Assembly (NCBI GenBank): GCA_022842285.1
Contig: JALHPV010000043.1
Coordinates: 1 to 34,196, forward strand
DNA from: Kofleriaceae bacterium
Lineage (GTDB): Bacteria > Myxococcota_A > Polyangia > Haliangiales > Haliangiaceae
Length of the DNA stretch: 34,196 nt
Reading direction: 5' to 3'
Numbering within the stretch: the stretch's first letter is position 1; each line of letters opens with the position of its first letter. Below are positions 31,418 through 34,196 of the stretch, piece after piece. The notes below the pieces were generated by a model that had not been told where the DNA came from, ran no database searches, and saw nothing but the letters and a program-made list of their open reading frames with translations. The position numbers and the translations under genes are program-made.

Positions 31418-33964
31418 CTACCACCACTCGAGGTCGAAGGGCATGCGCGCTTGTGCCGCGGTCGGATCGGTCAGCACGGACACCGGCAGCGTATCCAGGA
31501 GGGACCGCACGATGGGCAGGTCCATCAGGCCGGGCGTGGCGGCAGCCTGGGACCCGCCCAGGACCTTCCCCAGGAGCGCAAACAGGCCGCCCGAGACCTC
31601 CGGGAGCTCGACGAGCTGGACCTTCTCGGTCACCGGCAGGCCCATGCGGGACTTGGCCTCGTCGATCGCATCGCCCAGGCCCCCGAGCCGGTCCACGAGC
31701 CGGATGGGCTTGGCCATGTCACCCGTCCAGACGTGGCCGCGGCCGACGGCGTCGACCTCGGTCTTCTCCATCTTGCGCCCTTCGCTCACGGCGCCGACGA
31801 AGCGCCCGTAACTGTATTCGAGCTGCTTCATGAGCGACACGCGCTCGTCGTCGGTGAAGGGCCGGTAGAAGCTCTCGGCGTCGGAGCGCTTGCCCCGCTT
31901 GTAGGTGTCCGTCGTGATGCCGAGCTTGCCGATGAGACCCGATAGATCGAACTTGCCGTAGAAGATGCCGATCGAGCCGGTGATCGTCGTCGGCTCGGCG
32001 TAGATCAGGTCGCAGCCGGCGGCGATGAAGTACCCGCCCGAGGCCGCGACATCCGACATCGAGCAGAGGATCGGCTTCACGCCGCGCGTCGCGAACACCT
32101 CGCGCGACACCAGCTCCGAGGCGAGCGCGCTCCCGCCGGGAGAGTCGATGCGCAGGATGATGGCGCCGATATCGGGGTTGGCGCGCGCGGCCGCGATCGT
32201 GCGCACGAGCGTCTCGCCGCCCGCCATCTTGCGGCCGAGGATGGGCACCGTCTGGGATTGGCCGTCCGTGATGTCACCCTCGACGTAGATGACCGCGATG
32301 CCGGGGCGCTCCCAGCGATCGGGGCGCGTCCGCGCCGGCGTATCGACGGCCAGCACCCGCCCCATGTCCGTCGCCACGAGCTCGCTGATCTTGTCCGGTG
32401 CGCCGATGCCGTCGACGAGCTTGCTCGCCAGCGAGCCGGCCACGGCGAGGTCGCCGGCCGAGTACGGCCCCTCGTCGATGAGCTTCTGCAGCTCCTCCTT
32501 CGAGAGCTTGCGGCTCGCACTCACCTGGGACACCCACTGGTCCCACAGCGAGTCGAACAGCTCGTTGTTCATCTTCGCGGCGGTCTCCGTCGGATGCGTC
32601 TCCGTGTATTGCTCGGGCGCGCTCTTGTACTCGGCGATCTTCTCGAACTGCGGCGTGACGCCGATCATGTCGAAGAACCCGCGGAAGAACATCGTGGTAC
32701 CCGCGAGGCCGACGAGCCGCAGGCCGCCGGCGGGGTCGATGTAGATCTTGTGCGCCGCCGACGCGACGAAGTAGTCACGGCCGGTGCCGGTGACCATGTA
32801 CGCGTAGACCTGCTTGCCGGCCTTGCGGATCGCCATCAGCTCGTCGCGCAGCTCCTGGAGCGTGCCCCAGCCGGCTTCGACGCCATCGAACGCCACCACC
32901 ACGCCCGCCACCGACTCGTCGCGGGCAATGCTCCGCAACCGCCCGACGAGGCCGGTGAGCTCGCGCAGGTCGATCGCCCCCGACAGCTCCACGCGCTCGA
33001 GGTGCTCCGATGGCGCCACCACCGACGGGGAGCCCAGCGCCGACATGCGCAGGACGAGCTGGCCTCCGAGCGCGCGGTAGTCGCCCTGGTTGTCGCGGAG
33101 CCCCGTCGCGAGCGCGATCACGCCCTTGCCCCCGAACGACAGCTCGACGCCGAAGGTCGCCCGCGTATCGCGGCGCTCGTCATCGACGATGCCATCGACG
33201 GTGGTCGTGAGCGTCTGCAGGGCCCGCGTCTCGACGGCGGCGTGCAGGTACACGCCCCGGGCTACGCGCGCTGTCACGCGGCCCCAGCCATCGAGGTCAC
33301 CGCGCGTCTCGCCCACGCGCCCGCCGAGGGCAAGGTCGAGGCGATCGGTACCGAGCGGGCGGCCGGTCAGCTCGAGCTCGTAGCGGCGCTGCACGGGCGT
33401 GCCCGCGATCTCGTTGGTGGCGAGGTCCTTCACCACCGCGCCGAACGAGAAGTGATTACCGACGCGGTACGCGAGGCCGAGATCATGCGTGTCGGCGCCG
33501 CCGAGCATGCCGTCGTCGAAGAAGTGGTGCCACGACCACCCGAGGCCGCCGTTCTTGCCGAGGGGGAGCGCGAACCCGAGCGTGGTGCGCACCGGCTCCC
33601 CTGGATCGGGCGCGAGCGCGTCCCGCGGTCCGCGCAGCCACTCGACGCCGAAGCCCATACCGAGGCGCGGCAGCAGGCCCCCGCCGATCGAGCCTGCGAA
33701 GTAGCCACCGAACCCGGCGCCGCTGCTGCTCGCGACATCGAGGTCCTGGAGCTCCATGGCGAGGGCAAACTCGGCCCCGCGCACGAGCGGGAGTCCGCCC
33801 GGGTTCATGGCGACGACGCGGCCGTCGTACTCGCCGGCGATCGGTGCGGTGGGGAGCGCCAGACCCTCCGTGGGCTCCTCGGCGAAGCGCGTGGTGCTCT
33901 GTGCATGCGCCGTCGCGGCGAGGAGACTGGAGGTCGCGAGGGTAGTGAGGACCGCGTACCGCAT
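31418..33964 (-). CDS. sppA: SppA-type signal peptide peptidase with N-terminal beta-barrel-like domain
   Basis: An 848-residue exported protein. After a signal peptide ending AHAQ, residues about 25-320 are Gly-rich alternating beta-strands (RLGMGFGVEWL, LGLAYRVGNHFSFGAVV, VTARVARGVYLHAAVE), like an outer-membrane barrel of the FadL/PorV sort. Residues about 325-820 form a full two-domain protease IV with catalytic Lys447 (IAEYKSAPEQ) and nucleophile Ser642 (DVAASGGYF). The 195-residue spacing equals that of E. coli K209/S409. The classical enzyme digests cleaved signal peptides at the inner membrane. The barrel fusion would place this one at the outer membrane, which is inference. ATG start at 33964. 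Confidence 0.87.
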   Translation of the reverse strand: MRYAVLTTLATSSLLAATAHAQSTTRFAEEPTEGLALPTAPIAGEYDGRVVAMNPGGLPLVRGAEFALAMELQDLDVASSSGAGFGGYFAGSIGGGLLPRLGMGFGVEWLRGPRDALAPDPGEPVRTTLGFALPLGKNGGLGWSWHHFFDDGMLGGADTHDLGLAYRVGNHFSFGAVVKDLATNEIAGTPVQRRYELELTGRPLGTDRLDLALGGRVGETRGDLDGWGRVTARVARGVYLHAAVETRALQTLTTTVDGIVDDERRDTRATFGVELSFGGKGVIALATGLRDNQGDYRALGGQLVLRMSALGSPSVVAPSEHLERVELSGAIDLRELTGLVGRLRSIARDESVAGVVVAFDGVEAGWGTLQELRDELMAIRKAGKQVYAYMVTGTGRDYFVASAAHKIYIDPAGGLRLVGLAGTTMFFRGFFDMIGVTPQFEKIAEYKSAPEQYTETHPTETAAKMNNELFDSLWDQWVSQVSASRKLSKEELQKLIDEGPYSAGDLAVAGSLASKLVDGIGAPDKISELVATDMGRVLAVDTPARTRPDRWERPGIAVIYVEGDITDGQSQTVPILGRKMAGGETLVRTIAAARANPDIGAIILRIDSPGGSALASELVSREVFATRGVKPILCSMSDVAASGGYFIAAGCDLIYAEPTTITGSIGIFYGKFDLSGLIGKLGITTDTYKRGKRSDAESFYRPFTDDERVSLMKQLEYSYGRFVGAVSEGRKMEKTEVDAVGRGHVWTGDMAKPIRLVDRLGGLGDAIDEAKSRMGLPVTEKVQLVELPEVSGGLFALLGKVLGGSQAAATPGLMDLPIVRSLLDTLPVSVLTDPTAAQARMPFDLEWW

Positions 33965-33981
33965 CCGTGGACTGTAGTCCG

Positions 33982-34196
33982 TCAGCTCAGCGCGCGCAGG
34001 GACTCGACCTGCTGAGCGAACCGGGCTTCGTCGAAACCAGGCTTGTCCGCGAGGGACCTCTGAAAGTGCCGATACGTGAGCTCTGCACCGGCCGGCCCCT
34101 TGAACTGCGCAAGCGCGATCTTCGTCACGTAGCCGAGGGGACTCCCCGACGTCCCGCTCATCCCATCTTCGATGCTGATGACGGTGAAGCCCTCCG
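33982..34196 (-). CDS. C-terminal part of an unrecognised protein (partial)
   Basis: A minus-strand frame enters from the right edge and stops at 33982-33984, 17 bases before the SppA start. The 71 visible residues include an SIEDGMSGTSG segment, an AQFKGPAGAELTYRHF segment and an amphipathic C-terminal helix. No family is recognised and the start lies outside the window. It may form an operon with sppA. Confidence 0.5.
   Translation of the reverse strand, partial: EGFTVISIEDGMSGTSGSPLGYVTKIALAQFKGPAGAELTYRHFQRSLADKPGFDEARFAQQVESLRALS

Overview
The window is 34.2 kb of high-GC DNA that looks like a chromosome segment of a myxobacterium (Myxococcota). The signs are a secreted protease with a DUF4215-type cysteine repeat and a MYXO-CTERM tail, a PatA-like REC+DUF4388 regulator, a tandem Ser/Thr kinase receptor, an RCC1-repeat lipoprotein and many Cys-anchored lipoproteins. 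No tRNA, rRNA, CRISPR array or insertion sequence was recognised. Genes are tightly packed, and no stretch above 300 bases lacks a gene.

Layout. 1-4.1 kb: the end of a membrane protein, ribF, and a large M36-like secreted metalloprotease followed by a strong terminator. 4.2-4.9 kb: a two-gene unit encoding a His-rich metal-binding protein and an SmtB/ArsR-type sensor with an intact alpha-5 zinc site. 4.9-21.7 kb: a large locus that reads as a zinc-limitation (Zur) regulon. It holds a Fur-family regulator, two COG0523 (CobW/ZNG1-type) GTPases, DUF1826, a ZIP-like transporter fused to a permease-like domain, a degenerate CDF-like protein, an FAD/NAD(P) oxidoreductase, an LCM-type methyltransferase, a WD40 protein, a NicO/HupE-like metal permease, two small proteins, and a set of lipoproteins that includes a DUF4876 protein and a beta-propeller/vanadium-haloperoxidase-like protein.

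The main discovery is the control code of this locus. A 15-bp inverted repeat, TGCAA-N5-TTGCA, occurs at ten places between 5.57 and 18.43 kb, in front of nearly every transcription unit or in divergent promoter regions. In two places the TTGCAA hexamer is repeated three times at exactly 11-bp spacing. The regulator gene inside the locus and the zinc-type gene content suggest these are Zur operators, although the sequence differs from the Zur boxes known to me in other phyla. Together with the adjacent SmtB unit, the locus seems to hold both a high-zinc arm (His-rich buffer plus SmtB) and a low-zinc arm (uptake, GTPase metallochaperones, surface proteins).

21.7-34.2 kb: ordinary myxobacterial genes. 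These are the PatA-like regulator, the twin-kinase receptor ending in a perfect 15-bp hairpin, an overlapping trio (YbjN-like, GNAT, unknown), an HTTM membrane protein, the RCC1 lipoprotein, a small membrane protein, SppA fused to an N-terminal beta-barrel-like region, and the end of an unrecognised gene.
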